Assembly (NCBI GenBank): GCA_002812745.2
Contig: NCSJ02000370.1
Coordinates: forward strand, 1-40,028
DNA from: Scytalidium lignicola
Taxonomy: Eukaryota; Ascomycota; Leotiomycetes
Direction: 5' to 3'
DNA length: 40,028 nucleotides
Part shown: one piece after another, positions 10,039 to 21,647 of the stretch
How positions within the stretch are numbered: the stretch's first letter is position 1
Layout of the letters: each line of letters opens with the position of its first letter
Position numbers and translations under genes: made by a program
Notes under the pieces: model-generated
The model's input: only the letters and a program-made list of their open reading frames with translations
Told to the model about the DNA's origin: nothing
Database searches by the model: none

Positions 10039-11982
10039 TATGAGTATTTGGGTAGTGCTTGTGATTTGATTTGAGTTATGGTTACGAAAATATCAGGATT
10101 TCGCAAACAGACAGATGTATTCTTATAATTTATATATCAATGTATGGTTCGATTAGTGATTCCACAATGTGGGATAGGTATGACTAACTCTGCTGAGCTA
10201 TCCTGTTCTAGAACATCTCATTTGCTTCCTAATCGTTCAAACAGACTGCAAAGCGGCACCTTGTTATCCACTTTAGGAACCAGCTTCATCCTATAACGAG
10301 TATTGTGGTCTGACATGAGGCGGCCGCTACCTTGAATTCGCCGGTAGAGCGTGCACTTTTGAAGTCCTTGCAATCCTGAAAGCTGGATGACCGGCACTGA
10401 GACGAATATGTGCTCCTAGAGAGTAGAACATAAAGCTCCATTTAATAGGGTATTCTTATTACGGCGGGTGAAGCTATTCAAGCGAGACAGCTTCCTCATT
10501 AATTGGCTAAACATCCAATTTCCCTCATTGACCATATGAGTCCAAAAATCAAAGGATTACCATTTTACAAGTTACATTCTAGCGGTTATGGATGCTTCAG
10601 GAGGCTTTTAAACTATATTACCCTCGGCGTGGGTAGGATGCTAGTGCGAATAGAACTTTATTCTTATATACAAAATTAAACTAAAACAAAAGTGCATGTT
10701 CTTTACTGAGCCCTCTTTAGCTGTCGGTATACTATTTCGTGTACCTTCATTCTAGGCCCGCCTTTAGAGCAACAAACAGAACACTTACTCTGTGGCGGTG
10801 TACAAGATATAGTTAATATGGGGCCTTAGATTGGCTGGTAGTGAGAGCAAGTTGAGTATACTTTGCGTGTATGAAGTAATATATTCCTTTTGCCTGCCAA
10901 TACCCAATTTTATTAGATTCATTATAACAGAATCTCATGTTACGTCTTGATGTAATAAGTCAAAATGAGATTCAGTATACCTTCATCGGATTTCTATCAT
11001 AGTTTTATTAGAGCTCCTAAGTTCATTAGTTGACTACCAATTGCCACTTTTGTTCTTTTAATAAGTTAGCAGGATTAGGAGCGTACATTCGGAGGCTAAT
11101 ATGTTGTAGATCTAAGGGCGCGTGTTCACATTAAAGTGGGACTGGCACCTCATGGGACCNTTTTTTCACTTTCTCTTACGGACGTAACAATCGTAAAGAT
11201 ATTTCTCCTCGGAGGATGATGTTTCTGGTTCATGAGCAGGCCTTGTTCAGGGGTTGAGGTAATTGCGGGAAAAGCGGAAGCTCGCTCTGGAGACGGCCTT
11301 TACCTCGGTCAACGACACGCCTACTACATTGGGACAACGTTGGCAGCAACTTTGGTAGTTCTTGTGAAAGAATGGGATTACAGTCTGCCATAATCTTCTG
11401 GTACCACATATTAAAGATACCACTAACCGTACTTCAACATCGACTACAAAGCGGAACATGGGTCGGTCTGCAAGTTCAAGTGGCTTGTTTTGTTAGCTGC
11501 GGATCTCAAATCTCCCCTAATCTCAACTAGGGCATTAAAACCCTAGTCAACATGATATTTCGCCTAGATTTTCCCAAAGCACTAAACTTCGTTGCAGAAT
11601 AAAGTCAGTGGACCTTGGGCAATCCTTGTTCAGGGTACTTGATGCCTCGTGTTGGTATCCGCTCTGTAGGGGACCGTTATTACTCCTTGCAACGAGATCA
11701 GCCAACCTTTCATGTCCTTAATCTTTGGCGGTGAATTTTTCAAAGGATGCTATCCAGAGTATCATACTGGTCAATAACAGGGAGTCAAGTTAGCCTTCAT
11801 AGAAGAACTCTCAGACAAAGTGTGAGACATTAGCGTGATGTCATCCACTGAAGCATATCATAGCTAATTAGTTTACGACTGTATTGAGTACTATTTCAAC
11901 GTATATTACCCGTAGAAAATAGGTAATAATTGGCTAATAAAGGGATAATATATTACAACTTTATACTATTGTCAAGGTCATT
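10039..11982. other. 1.9-kb intergenic stretch with decayed-looking pieces
   Basis: I see no intact gene. On the plus strand 11253-11393 is an open 46-codon stretch with protein-like composition (DGLYLGQRHAYYIGTTLAAT) that stops abruptly, possibly a remnant of an unrecognised gene. TTGTTCAGGG occurs twice (about 11243 and 11627). A single N stands at 11160 before a T6 run. Confidence 0.4.
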
Positions 11983-12984
11983 TTACGGTGGCGGACTAAG
12001 ATCAAGACCATCGACTGATAGATGGAACGAATCATTCCGTGAATATGATCCTGCAACATCTAGGTCTAGACGACCCTTCTCGCACTCCTCGAAATCCAGC
12101 TCCTGGATGAGAAGATCACCATCCTTATCCCAGCTTGGACCTGCAAGCACTTCTCCAAACGGCGAGACAATACAAGATCCGCCATGACTGACGATGTTTC
12201 CTTCTCGCGGATTCTCAATTATCTATTCTGGCAACTGGTCATCACGAACAACCCGGTCGCAACTGACCACGAACGCTCGCCCTTCGAATCCGATTGTCTG
12301 CATGAGCGGTAGCCACGTCGTTCGTCCACCAGCAGTCGGGGCAAGATAAAGGTTGACATTCTGTTGATATAGGGCCTGACGCAAAAGTGGCATATAATTC
12401 TCCCAGCATATAGCCGCAGCAAGCACGATATTGACACCTTTAATCGTGGTGCTAATGGCACGAAGTGTCCGCGGTTGACCTTGACCCCAAACCAGCCTTT
12501 CACTCGCTGTTGGCATAACTTTTCGTCGCTTCCCTACTACCCCCTTGGATGGATCAACGTAAATAACGGAGCAGTAAAGGGTTCCGCCAGATCGCTCCAG
12601 TACTCCAGTCACAATGTAAACCCCGGTTTCTCGTGCAATTATCTCTAGTTTTTCTCTTGTACCGTCCCCTCGGTGCTCCTTACCTCCCGTAGCAAGGCGT
12701 CGCTGCACCCAGTCATCATCTGCCCCCTCAGGTGTGTCGCTCAAGTCAACGGCGCCTTGAAAATATTTCAATTACTTCTGGTAACCATCGACTTTGCTCT
12801 CACCAATATAGGCACCGAAAGTCGCGTTCCGAGGGTATCCGCCCAGATAGACTTCGGGGAAGAGGATCAGATCAATTCCAGCAGCAGCAGCCTCTATGAC
12901 TTTATCCTCGAGCTGTTTAAGAGTATTGGCAGTAGTGTCCAATGTGCAGCATTGTGCAGCAGCAATTTTATGGACTTTTGGCAT
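11983..12984 (-). pseudogene. Nitrilase/cyanide-hydratase-type C-N hydrolase with two in-frame stops
   Basis: One uninterrupted frame of 334 codons runs from the ATG at 12984 to a TAA at 11983-11985, the usual nitrilase length, with no intron or indel. It carries the complete catalytic triad: Glu44 in LILFPEVYLGGYP, Lys155 in GKRRKVMP and Cys193 in [11 protein letters not shown]. Also visible are [26 protein letters not shown] and the C-terminal [14 protein letters not shown]. Such enzymes hydrolyse organic nitriles to acids and ammonia. Two stops break it: TAA at codon 71 (12772-12774) and TAG at codon 254 (12223-12225), where relatives as I recall them have Trp (LPEW); TGG to TAG is a G-to-A change. 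It was a full nitrilase recently and is now probably inactive unless the stops are assembly errors. Confidence 0.85.
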
Positions 12985-13078
12985 AATTACTGCTAGTTAA
13001 TCAATAATCTGCTTCTAGAGGTAATCGTTCCGAGACTTTGTACCTTGATGGGCATCTATTCTGCGATATATATATTGA

Positions 13079-13294
13079 TTGGTAAAATGCATGTTTCGCT
13101 TGCAAGATGCTGGTTTGATATCAAAGGTTGTACGGAATATGATTGGGCGGATTATTCGAGCGGCTTGGAGGGTCTGGCCTCTGGTTGTAATCTTCAACTT
13201 TCTATTAGTGCCGGTTGAGTTTCGTGTCTTGGTGGCATACTGTGTCGGGTTTGGCTGGAATATATTCCTTAGTTTATTATCCATGAGGCAATAA
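13079..13294 (+). pseudogene. C-terminal remnant of an Mpv17/PMP22-type membrane protein
   Basis: The frame reads AAWRVWPLVVIFNF followed by LLVPVEFRVL and GWNIFLSLLS, then stops at 13292-13294. This is the C-terminal signature of Mpv17/PMP22 proteins (W-x2-WP...NF..VP..R...WN.YLS), small four-helix proteins of peroxisomal or mitochondrial inner membranes. The frame is closed by TGA at 13076-13078, there is no ATG in a sensible place, and the N-terminal helices are absent. It is a truncated remnant between two other broken genes (nitrilase and DUF1593). Confidence 0.65.
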
Positions 13295-13405
13295 ATAGTC
13301 AAAGGATCTATAACTGATAGTTAACTTCGAATGGTCGAATAGATAACATTTTTGATTCTTCTATTTGCTTAGTATGACCTATATTTAAAATTTAAAAAAA
13401 CCAGC

Positions 13406-14685
13406 TTATAGTTCATCATGGCCTGACCCAGTCGCCTTGGGTCCTAGTACAGTGAAGACAACTCTTCGATAGGATACTAAAGACCCGTCTGAAACTTCTA
13501 GAATCAGATGAAGGTGCTTATCATCGTCGGGGTGCGCATTACGGCCATCTCTTCTAAGGATTTCATCAGGCGGGATAGTAACAGTGACCCTGGATTTGTT
13601 TGGAGAGTCCAGCATAAGACTCGCCACGTCCCTCTGAGGGTTATTATTATTTGATGATGGTTCCCGATACTGCCACCAATTAAAGGATAGCTGCCACTGG
13701 GGGGTGATTGGCCTCAGCGAAGCTGTGTTTAATTGTCCACTGCATACGGACAGCAAAGTCATTCTGGAAGGCACTTCGCCATATCCATGCGATCACATGA
13801 GGACCCATCAGTTCCAGACTCGTCGACAAGGGAATCTACACTGTCTGCAAAATGTCCTTCTCCATAGACAACCGGTCCATACCTCCCACTCCAGGAGCCC
13901 CATTCAGGATGCTCAGGATCTGACAAACCATTAGGAATCATATAAAGAAGTGAAGGGGTGTCTCCTTCAACGATGAAATGGGGATCGGGGTATTTTCCCT
14001 CCAATGGCCTAATTCTCTGGATATTCTTGCTGATCCGGTCCGCATAAATAACCGTCTTTTCGGCAGCATAGGGGAAGTGATAGTACGAATCTCCCGATAT
14101 GCTACCCCATGCAGCAGCAGCATATCTATTGAAGTGATGCACGCTTGCAATATGGAACAGCTGGGGCTAATTACGCCGGATCCATGGCCTCGAGTTATCC
14201 TGATCAGAGATGGCATATGCTCGTATCTTCGCTACAAACTTGTCTATCTCTGGCTGCTTTCTTGTAGCATTGACATGCCACAGCGCTTGTGCAAGTACAG
14301 AAGCACTACCCCAAATAAGGACCCAGAGAGGCTCGTCTGAGTCGTCGACCGCTTGTACGAGCAATTTGGAGCCATCACTGTCTTTGCCCTCGCCTACCCC
14401 ATCCATCCCGTAGACTGGCAGGCCAGAGGCATGCTTCTGCAAGTTCGGCAGCGATTCGGCGTAAGCTTTAATGGTATCATGCATTTGATCTGGCTGAGTT
14501 GTGTCGTTAAGCCACACGCTCGTTGTCGCAACTAGACCCTGAGGTCGGAACTCATTAGAATACACCAACAGTCGTACAAATGATTGAGCGTCATCAAGCT
14601 CATTGGCGATGTCACTGAGTNAAAAAGACTCGGGGTTTGTCGATTTGTTTTCTTTCACAGTGTGCTCCGAAAGGCAGGCCGACAT
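13406..14685 (-). pseudogene. Decayed DUF1593-family (nucleoside-hydrolase-like) gene
   Basis: Three frames together give a DUF1593-type protein. From ATG 14685: LSDIANELDDAQSFVRLLVY, GLVATTSVWL, GLPVYGMDGVGEGKDSDGS, LWVLIWGSASVLAQALW and RAYAISDQDNSRPWIRRN. After a TAG (14167-14169) the same frame continues with AAWGSISGDSYY, FIVEGDTPSLLYMIPNGL and PEHPEWGSWSGRYG. Near 13800-13830 the frame shifts to [20 protein letters not shown] and AEANHPP. Near 13700 it shifts again to [13 protein letters not shown], the C-terminal Ig-like part, apparently with about 30 codons deleted. No signal peptide is visible, although relatives are usually secreted. One stop plus two frame changes make this a pseudogene. 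N at 14621 lies inside the coding frame and counts as one base there. Confidence 0.8.
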
Positions 14686-15514
14686 ATAAACTAATTATGA
14701 AAACAGACTTGGAAAGGTTAAATAGCCAAGGCATTATGATATATATTTGGCGAAACTTGAAATAATCTTAGAAACAGAATAAAAATACTCAATGATATAA
14801 AGTGAGAGTAATTATGTTAAAGAAGTGATCCTTGGAACTATGAAATGTAGTTGCGCTTTCACTTACCGCTTTAAGTAGTGGTGCTTTTAGTTGCCACGAA
14901 AGATGAACCAAGTCGCTAGTATTACTTATTATGTTCATAACAGCTTACCTTGCGCTCCAATAATCTTGGCGGGGAATTCCCACATTACAGAAGGGTGTCA
15001 AAGTAACTAGATATGAGTTCAACATGCGTTTTTAGTGCCGCCTCCCTTTAACTTTTTATCGCTAGAGTTGAGCTCTTGTTTAACTTTGAACAATCACACG
15101 TCGCGAGTTCATGTACTGCTCCAAGCTTGTTTATAATAATAGCTTATCATATATGGGCTTTTTTTTTAATTCTCGGCTATTTATAGTAGGAAAAAAAAAT
15201 AAATACATTGAAGAATCAACACAAGTTTAAACATAAGTGGTTATTATTTTGCCATTCCACTGAGCATGAGAAACGTATAATGTTTCTCTCATACCGACTG
15301 AACAGACTGTTGATTAAAAAAAACTAAAGAATATTAAACAATATTGGATCAATAATTATACTTGACAATCTATCAGTAATTAGGAGGGCTGTACATTAAT
15401 GAATATTTGTCTATAAACGTGGTTAGCATTACAGAACCTTAATTTATATTAAAGTAGTCACGCTCACTGCATAGCCATTAAGCTCAATCGAGACAGTTTA
15501 ATTTGCACTGAGCC
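14686..15514. other. AT-rich intergenic stretch, nothing recognised
   Basis: About 830 bp of fairly AT-rich sequence with A/T homopolymer runs near 15160-15200 and 15310-15330. I see no gene. Confidence 0.5.
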
Positions 15515-16404
15515 CTATTGGCCTACTGCCCTGACAATAAAATCATCTTCTTTCCCAGTAATATTATTTATGATTACGATCTTGTCTCCAACTTCCCACG
15601 ATGACATTGTTTCCACATCCTGGATCATAATCTCCTGTCCACTAAGCATATCCCACATTCCATCAACCTTACCAATACTATACTTAGAACTCCAGCAGTT
15701 TGTTTCAACATCAAGGTCTTGGCGAATAGCTGAGAAACCGACATTATAAAAAAAATTGTCCGAACCTTCCTTCGAAACTCTCTCCTTAGTCTGACGTAGC
15801 GCAAGGAAGAATCCACCAGCTCTAGCATAGAAAGTCCTTCTGAGAGTTGTGGTTTTATCCTCTATTTGAGTATCGCTGCCATCGATGCTTTCTATAATCC
15901 AGTACTCTCCTTGGACTTTTCTATCCGTCATCAACTCACGCCATACTTCCTTGTAAGGCCTGACTTGCTCCCCAAGATGTGGAGCAGGCATCTCCCCAAT
16001 TTCGAGATCATCACCATTGGGAAGCTTCGTAAACTCTCCAACATCGTCCCCGCATTCTCCACTCCCGTCAATATCATGCGAATCGATTAAATGAGTAAAT
16101 TTCACTCGCACTATAAATATTAAAGTTAGTTTACCTGACTACATAGAAAGGACTAGCGGTTTAGTAGTGGTTTCGGTTGTAACCGGCAAGCAAAGAGACC
16201 GAAAAAATAAGAAGATCACACACATGGATTTTCTGAGAGCTTAATTCTCTTGCCAGCTAATCCCCAATCAATTGTTTGATCATGTTTTAATACTCTTAGA
16301 TCAACGAAGTATTCTCCGATGCTTATAATAAGGGTATCGGTAGGTTCATCTGCAGGCTCTGGAGGCCATTCAATACTTATACGTGTCGATACTCGAACTG
16401 CCAT
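15515..16404 (-). CDS. HRI1-like protein
   Basis: Two exons, 16404-16224 and 16110-15515, give 258 aa; yeast Hri1 is of similar size. Exon 1 reads STRISIEWPPEPADEPTDTL and EYFVDLRVLKHDQTIDWGLAG. Exon 2 opens with RVKFTHLIDSHD and has EFTKLPNGDDLEIGEMP, VWRELMTD and a long beta-rich C-terminal half with ARAGGFFLALRQ and QEIMIQDVETMSSWEVGDK. This is the two-domain HRI1 layout, a lipocalin-like barrel family of unknown biochemical role. The 113-nt intron has donor GTGTGTG, branch-like CTAAC and acceptor TAG. I start at the ATG at 16404; the upstream GTG at 16428 is unlikely. The gene looks intact. Confidence 0.8.
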
Positions 16405-16670
16405 GACTAAATATTCCCACGAAGTCACTCGACAATTGGAAAGAACCTAAGAATTGCACTCTCACAGGAAGTATATAATGTGCTGGGGTATAGTCTAGCC
16501 TGTTATTTATTAGCACGGGAATCAAGATGCATTGCGTGTTTCTCCTCAACCTTCCACTTTCGGCAAGCGTCGAACTGGATTAGTATGGTATGAAATCTGC
16601 TGATAAGCTCATGTCACTATCACCTTTTTGTAGTTAGCGATATATTTCATGATTTTCTGGTACTATCTTA

Positions 16671-18239
16671 TTAACCTTCGCTCGGGCCGAATGTTGATGT
16701 TTTCCATTGACTTTCTAGGATCATTATCGCCCTAAGAATATTTCGTATTCGCAGTGTGTTGTAGAGTTCTCGTAATAGATTTCTCACCAACTCTTGGTCT
16801 TGGCCAATTGCCTCGCAACTTTTAAAGGTTATTAGTCTTTCTTTAAGCCCGTGTTCCAGCAGAATAGATTATGAATTCTTCTACTAAGGAGATACGTATT
16901 TGATTTCAGCATTGGTGTTTGCTTACCCAGCTGTAAAAATTGGCGTGGTAAGGAGTGCCCACGGCGAGAGTGGAAGTATTGGTAAAACTCCACAAATGGT
17001 ATCTAAGATCTCCTTTACACAAGCTTGAACTTTTGTTGAGTTGGAACTCATCATTCCTAGCCTCCGATAGATATGTATTAAAGCTGAATATTGGTAAGCG
17101 GCATTACAAGCACTAAATTGCCTTATTTCGTCATTATTCAGAATAACGTCAGCAGCGGGTTTCAGTCCATTTTCACGATCACGACGGATCATTTGCTCAA
17201 CAATACTCTCTAGCCGATACATTTCACTGTCTAGTTCTTTTTGAGTGCTTGATGTATCATCACTCTTACCCTTGGCTGAACATCGGAATTTACATTCCAA
17301 GGCACCTATTTCTCTAAAGATCGTATTGAGATCGGACGAGTATCCCGCATATATGTCAAGGAGACACTCTTCTTTTGTTATTCCAAATGTTACAGTTCTG
17401 GAAACTTGTTCTCCCTCAGTGCAAGCTCTAAAGGAATGGCGGTTTGTTAATGAAGATAGGGCTTCCATAGACTCATACCATCTAGCTGTTAACCAGTTCC
17501 TAGGCTTCTCAGTAAAATGCTTATCGAGTGTCTGCGTGGATTCCAAAATTGCCCTCGCACCATCAACATGTATGCGCCAAGAACAATCGGCTTTTCCAGA
17601 ATATATCTCGCAGACACAAAGTGTCCTCACCGTATTGAGAAGAGCTTCCCTCTTCTGAGGGTCGTTGTTTTGAAGTTCTTGACGCAGATGTCGAAGACTC
17701 ATGGACAAAAGATCTCTGACATCTTCTTCTGGAATGAATTTATCAGGAACATCGTTGAGTAACGTTGAGTGATGGAGTGCTGAGAGAGCTATTGTCGCAT
17801 ACATCAATGAAGGAATTTGGAATACCATCGGTAGTATATGGCTACAAGCCTGTTCTCGAATATGAGGATGGCTTGCTATCATTGACGTATTTGTCACGAA
17901 GTGATGTAACAGAGCCTTATTCCTTGAAGATAGTTCACTCAACGGGTCCAACTCAAGTATGTATACCATCTCAGTGGCGGGTGACGGATTCTCTTCGTAT
18001 GAGGATAGCGGCGTGGGTGGTTCGTTGCAAGATATCTTGTTGTCATAAGTCACTTCTCGCCGTTTCTTTTCTCGAGGCGCTGGTTGTCTCCTGGGAACTC
18101 GACCATCCCACTTCAAAGTCATCAAATATTCACAGGATACCTCCGCTTGTACGCATCGGCTGCAGCTTGGTCTTTTCTCATCACACTTCTGCCGACGCCT
18201 TTTGCAGCGCGCACAGCCATGATGAGATCTAATTGCCAT
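16671..18239 (-). CDS. Zn2Cys6 transcription factor, Fungal_trans_2-like
   Basis: Two exons, 18239-16927 and 16818-16671, give 486 aa. The N-terminus carries a binuclear zinc cluster with Cys at 9, 12, 19, 26, 29 and 36 (C-x2-C-x6-C-x6-C-x2-C-x6-C) and a basic RRRQK stretch. The body is a helical fungal-specific regulator domain (LMYATIALSALHHS, then HVDGARAILES). The 108-nt intron joins TTPIFTAG to CEAIGQDQELVRN, and the protein ends with LLRELYNTLRIRNILRA and a short tail; without splicing it would stop early at 16923. The start ATG at 18239 has an accATGG context. It sits tail-to-tail with HRI1-side genes and upstream of the DHA1 transporter on the same strand, so it is a candidate local regulator of the transporter and P450 (inference). 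Confidence 0.85.
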
Positions 18240-18953
18240 GGTGCAACCTTGTATCTCGCTCTGGGCTTTCAACGATAGACCCCACGGCACAAAGATGTCA
18301 AGGAAGTCGAAGTCTAGCTGTATATGAAATTGTTGAAGAGTCGTCGGAGCAAATATTGTATCATGATACTCGTTTCTTTGTGGAGAATGGTAAGAACAAG
18401 ATTTGGAAACCTAACTGGGCGCTTGTTCCGTAATTTAATCAGTCCCTGCATCTCTCTTATCAGAGCCCCACAATGGGGTTTAGATCCTGCTCCCCACTAC
18501 ACCTAATCTGGGCAGATTTTCCGGAGTAGGCCAAATCATTTGAAGAGGTCATNAAAAAGCTTAATGTCTGTTAATCTAGTATTTCTAGCTGGTATAAGAA
18601 ATTTCCTCGACTAAATTGAGTAAATAATTGCAGCTCATTAATAGATGTCTTAAATAATATCGGTAATGGATTTCCATAGCGAAAAAACAATGTTCTCTTA
18701 TACTCATAAACTACAATTATTAATACAGACACGGAAATTCCTAATATTTATTTTACTGTGCACTATGTACGGCTGGCCCAAGTGACACTCGCGTCACAAC
18801 GGTTATCAATTAATAATTAAACTTTATTGATTTATTGAAACCTTATATATTTAAGTATTCTTTACAAAATCTAAAAGTTCTTAAAGTTTATTCAATTCAT
18901 AGTTATATTATTAGCAACTCAGGTGAGAAATATTCAAAATCCAAAAGTTTTCA
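18240..18953. promoter_or_regulatory. Intergenic region between the regulator start and the transporter end
   Basis: About 710 bp containing the presumed promoter of the Zn2Cys6 gene (minus strand) and the 3' end of the DHA1 gene. A single N precedes an A5 run at 18553. I see no gene here. Confidence 0.4.
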
Positions 18954-21064
18954 CTATACTTTTTCTTCAACGGTAAGTCCATTCGAGGTGCCGTTCTCTA
19001 ACCCGTTACCTTTCTGTGAAGAAGAGAGGGGTTCTAATCCATCTATACGTTTCAGATATAACGGTCGTGAACTTCGCAGTTTGGCTCCGTACTTTTGGAG
19101 TAGGAGATAGACGGGGATTAAACCGAAGGCACAAATTATGCATTGGGCAGCAAAGGTCCAGGTGTATCCTACAAAGCGTTGTTAGTAGTTAAATAAGTAT
19201 TATAAGTCCACAATCTCACCTGAATATTCAACCCAATAGAATATGAACCATGGATTTATGAATGCCGAAAGCTGAATTTACCATTAATGTTAGTCTCTTT
19301 GAAGACTATGAGAAGAATAACATACATTGATAATAACGGAGTAAAACGTAATTACTTCGTTGGCATAGTCTGGATAATTGTCTACAATATATGCGGATAA
19401 TACTGTGTTGCCAGTTTGTAATCCAATAGCATCTAGTTGTATTGTCAGCATACTCACTAGACCTTCATAGATAACTATGGAACTTACACAAGAAAAATGC
19501 TACCTGGCCTGCCATCCAGTGCCAGTTTTTGTCAACAGACAAACCCCAGAGTACCAATCCTAACGATGAAACAATTGCTGCAGGAAGACCGAGCCAGAGC
19601 CTCATCTCTGGCACTCTTTCGCCACCATTCTTCTTTGTCAAATATACTACCAACTTATCACTTAGGTTTCCAGAACAAACTATTTCAGCAGCCAGGAGTC
19701 CAATAAGAAGCCCAATAAGCAGAAGCCCTTGAACTCTAGGGCTATCATTGACATAAGCATCAGGGACCAAAGTCATGATACTGACAATCCTTTTCAAGCT
19801 AATCAGCTGGGTTCATTCAAAACTAGTAACGCGTTTCAGGAAGATTGAAAAGTCCACTTACCACCAGTATTGAAAGAAGCAGTAACAAACAATGCTGACA
19901 ACTATGGTAGGGTACTTCAGAAGATGCACAAACTCAACAATAGTCGTCCACGGTTTCGGATGCGCTACACCAGGAACTTTTCGGATATTCTATCCAAGGA
20001 TTAGAAACTTTAGTTTAGCAATGACATATTAAGAAGGTTGCGGTAATAAAAACTATAGCTTTCCGCTGAGGCATTGAGATAGCACTGGCCATTGTAGGCT
20101 GCTTTACAGTTACAACGGGCACTCCCATTGGAAACTAGTAACATTAAAGAATATGGACGCCATTGGCAGCCTGAAAATATCGGAAAACTTACAAAATAAC
20201 TCAACTGTTTTGTTCTTGGGATCCCGAACTCAAGAATGCTTCCAGAACTTTCATCTTGAGATAATGAACTTCTTTCAGCAAGTATCACGGCTGCCCGCGG
20301 GTAAAGAGTTTCAGGGAGCAGTAAACATTGCAAAATAAGGAGAACGGCAAATAAAATGGTGACATGATAGGCCACCCATTCTCCAGCATCCGCAAGCAAG
20401 CCACCAACTATGTTTCATTAGATTGGCGATGATATATGGGACTAGGAATAATATGAAAACACTTACAAACTCCTCCAAGAACAGTTCCACAATTTGCGGC
20501 AATTGTCCACATTCCAACTCTTAGTCCGCGTTCATGTTCCCAAGATATGTCATTGATAATGACTAGACCAATATTTGCAGATGGACCAGCCCCCAGTCCC
20601 TGAAAGAACCTAGCTGCCATATATCCACCAAATTTGATATTTTTCAGTGCCGTGCAACCAGTCGCAACAACGGCGATAGCTGTACTTACTATTAAGATAG
20701 GTCGCCGACCGTAAGTATCGGCCAGCGCCCCAGCTAAAAGCGGTCCTATGGCGAGCCCAAGACATGGAATCGCGAAGCTCCAGCTCACTTGTGAATAGTT
20801 GATATTCAATTGTTCCTGCAAGAATGCAAAAGAAGGAATTGGTGCAGTAGTGAAGTAGGTTAGCATAAAGTAACTATAGACGACGATGAAGATACATATG
20901 GATTTGTGAGTCGCGCTCCAGTTGAGGGGGTCATATTTGTCATTAGTTGGAGTTGGCACCAGAGGTCGACCCGTTGGGTCAAGTCTAGAGGCATCTAAAA
21001 CGGTTTCCTTGATATGGTCTCCTGTCTTCACCACAGTTGAAAATACTCCGGTTTCGGTATTCAT
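18954..21064 (-). CDS. MFS multidrug transporter, DHA1 type (12 TM)
   Basis: I spliced seven exons: 21064-20467, 20407-20193, 19989-19862, 19798-19488, 19456-19326, 19271-19220, 19168-18954, giving 549 aa with all phases consistent. Features in order: cytosolic N-terminus with DPLNWS (45-50), TM segments from about residue 52, motif A GALADTYGRRPI (112-123), ARFFQGLGAGPSANIG (151-166), GLLADAGEWVAYH after intron 1, RKVPGVAHPKPW in the central loop, then GLLLIGLLIGLLAAE, NTVLSAYIVDNYP and WTFAAQCIICAFGLIPVY, and a polar C-tail. It should export small molecules across the plasma membrane by proton antiport; the substrate cannot be told. It diverges from the P450 across a 583-bp shared promoter. 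No stop or frameshift was found. Confidence 0.85.
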
Positions 21065-21647
21065 CTTGCAGAATTAATGTAAGATCCCGTTGAATGGCAT
21101 GATAAAATTTATAAAAGGGGTGATAGAGTTAGGATATGTCACAAGGATATACAGACCAATTTATAACAAATCACGAGTTATTTAATCATTGGTTTAAGAT
21201 ATATCTTATTGATTAGCTGATTCTCTTTTGTCTATGTTGATAAGAGACCCCTGGGGTTAGTATGATCCATTACTACAGTGATTGTTAACATACCAAAGTG
21301 TTTATTGTCAACGCGGCGCTTTATCTAGTTTTATCTCCTCGAGTTACCGGATGGAGTTTAACGCGACGGGGCCGCCGCCCACTTTTGCAACTGATAACGC
21401 TTGAATCTCCTCGACTTACTTAAAAGAGTAAGGCTTGTTTTCTATTTAGTAATAGCAATTTTGGATTCGTCTTTATGGCTATCGGAGTCTTTTCGAACAT
21501 GGGATCTCCTGGACTTACCATAATGAGTTCCGTTTAATGGAACAACTTTCATATTATAAAATCGCTATATGCCTTCTACTGAGAAAATGAAATTTAATAA
21601 CTACTGCTAAATATTCTAAGTGTTACGGCCTCAAATATCGTGTTACC
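21065..21647. promoter_or_regulatory. Divergent promoter between DHA1 transporter and P450
   Basis: This 583-bp region separates the two start codons (transporter on minus, P450 on plus). It contains three direct copies of a 15-bp motif listed separately and a GC-rich patch at about 21361-21380 (acgcgacggggccgccgccc). One region can drive both genes together, which is usual in fungal clusters. Confidence 0.6.
21333..21518 (+). promoter_or_regulatory. Three direct copies of ATCTCCT(C/G)GA(G/C)TTAC, candidate operator
   Basis: Copies lie at 21333-21347 (ATCTCCTCGAGTTAC), 21405-21419 (ATCTCCTCGACTTAC) and 21504-21518 (ATCTCCTGGACTTAC), 72 and 99 bp apart, all on one strand. Only two positions vary. 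The 9-mer CCTCGACTT recurs at 25170-25178, about 100 bp before the SDR start. A site for one of the local regulators is a reasonable guess, not shown. Zn2Cys6 proteins often use CGG half-sites, and CTCGAG is not a classical one. Confidence 0.5.

Noticed and set aside
18835..19110. Plus-strand open frame of about 90 codons
   Set aside because: It lies antisense over the last exon of the DHA1 transporter and has no features of its own.
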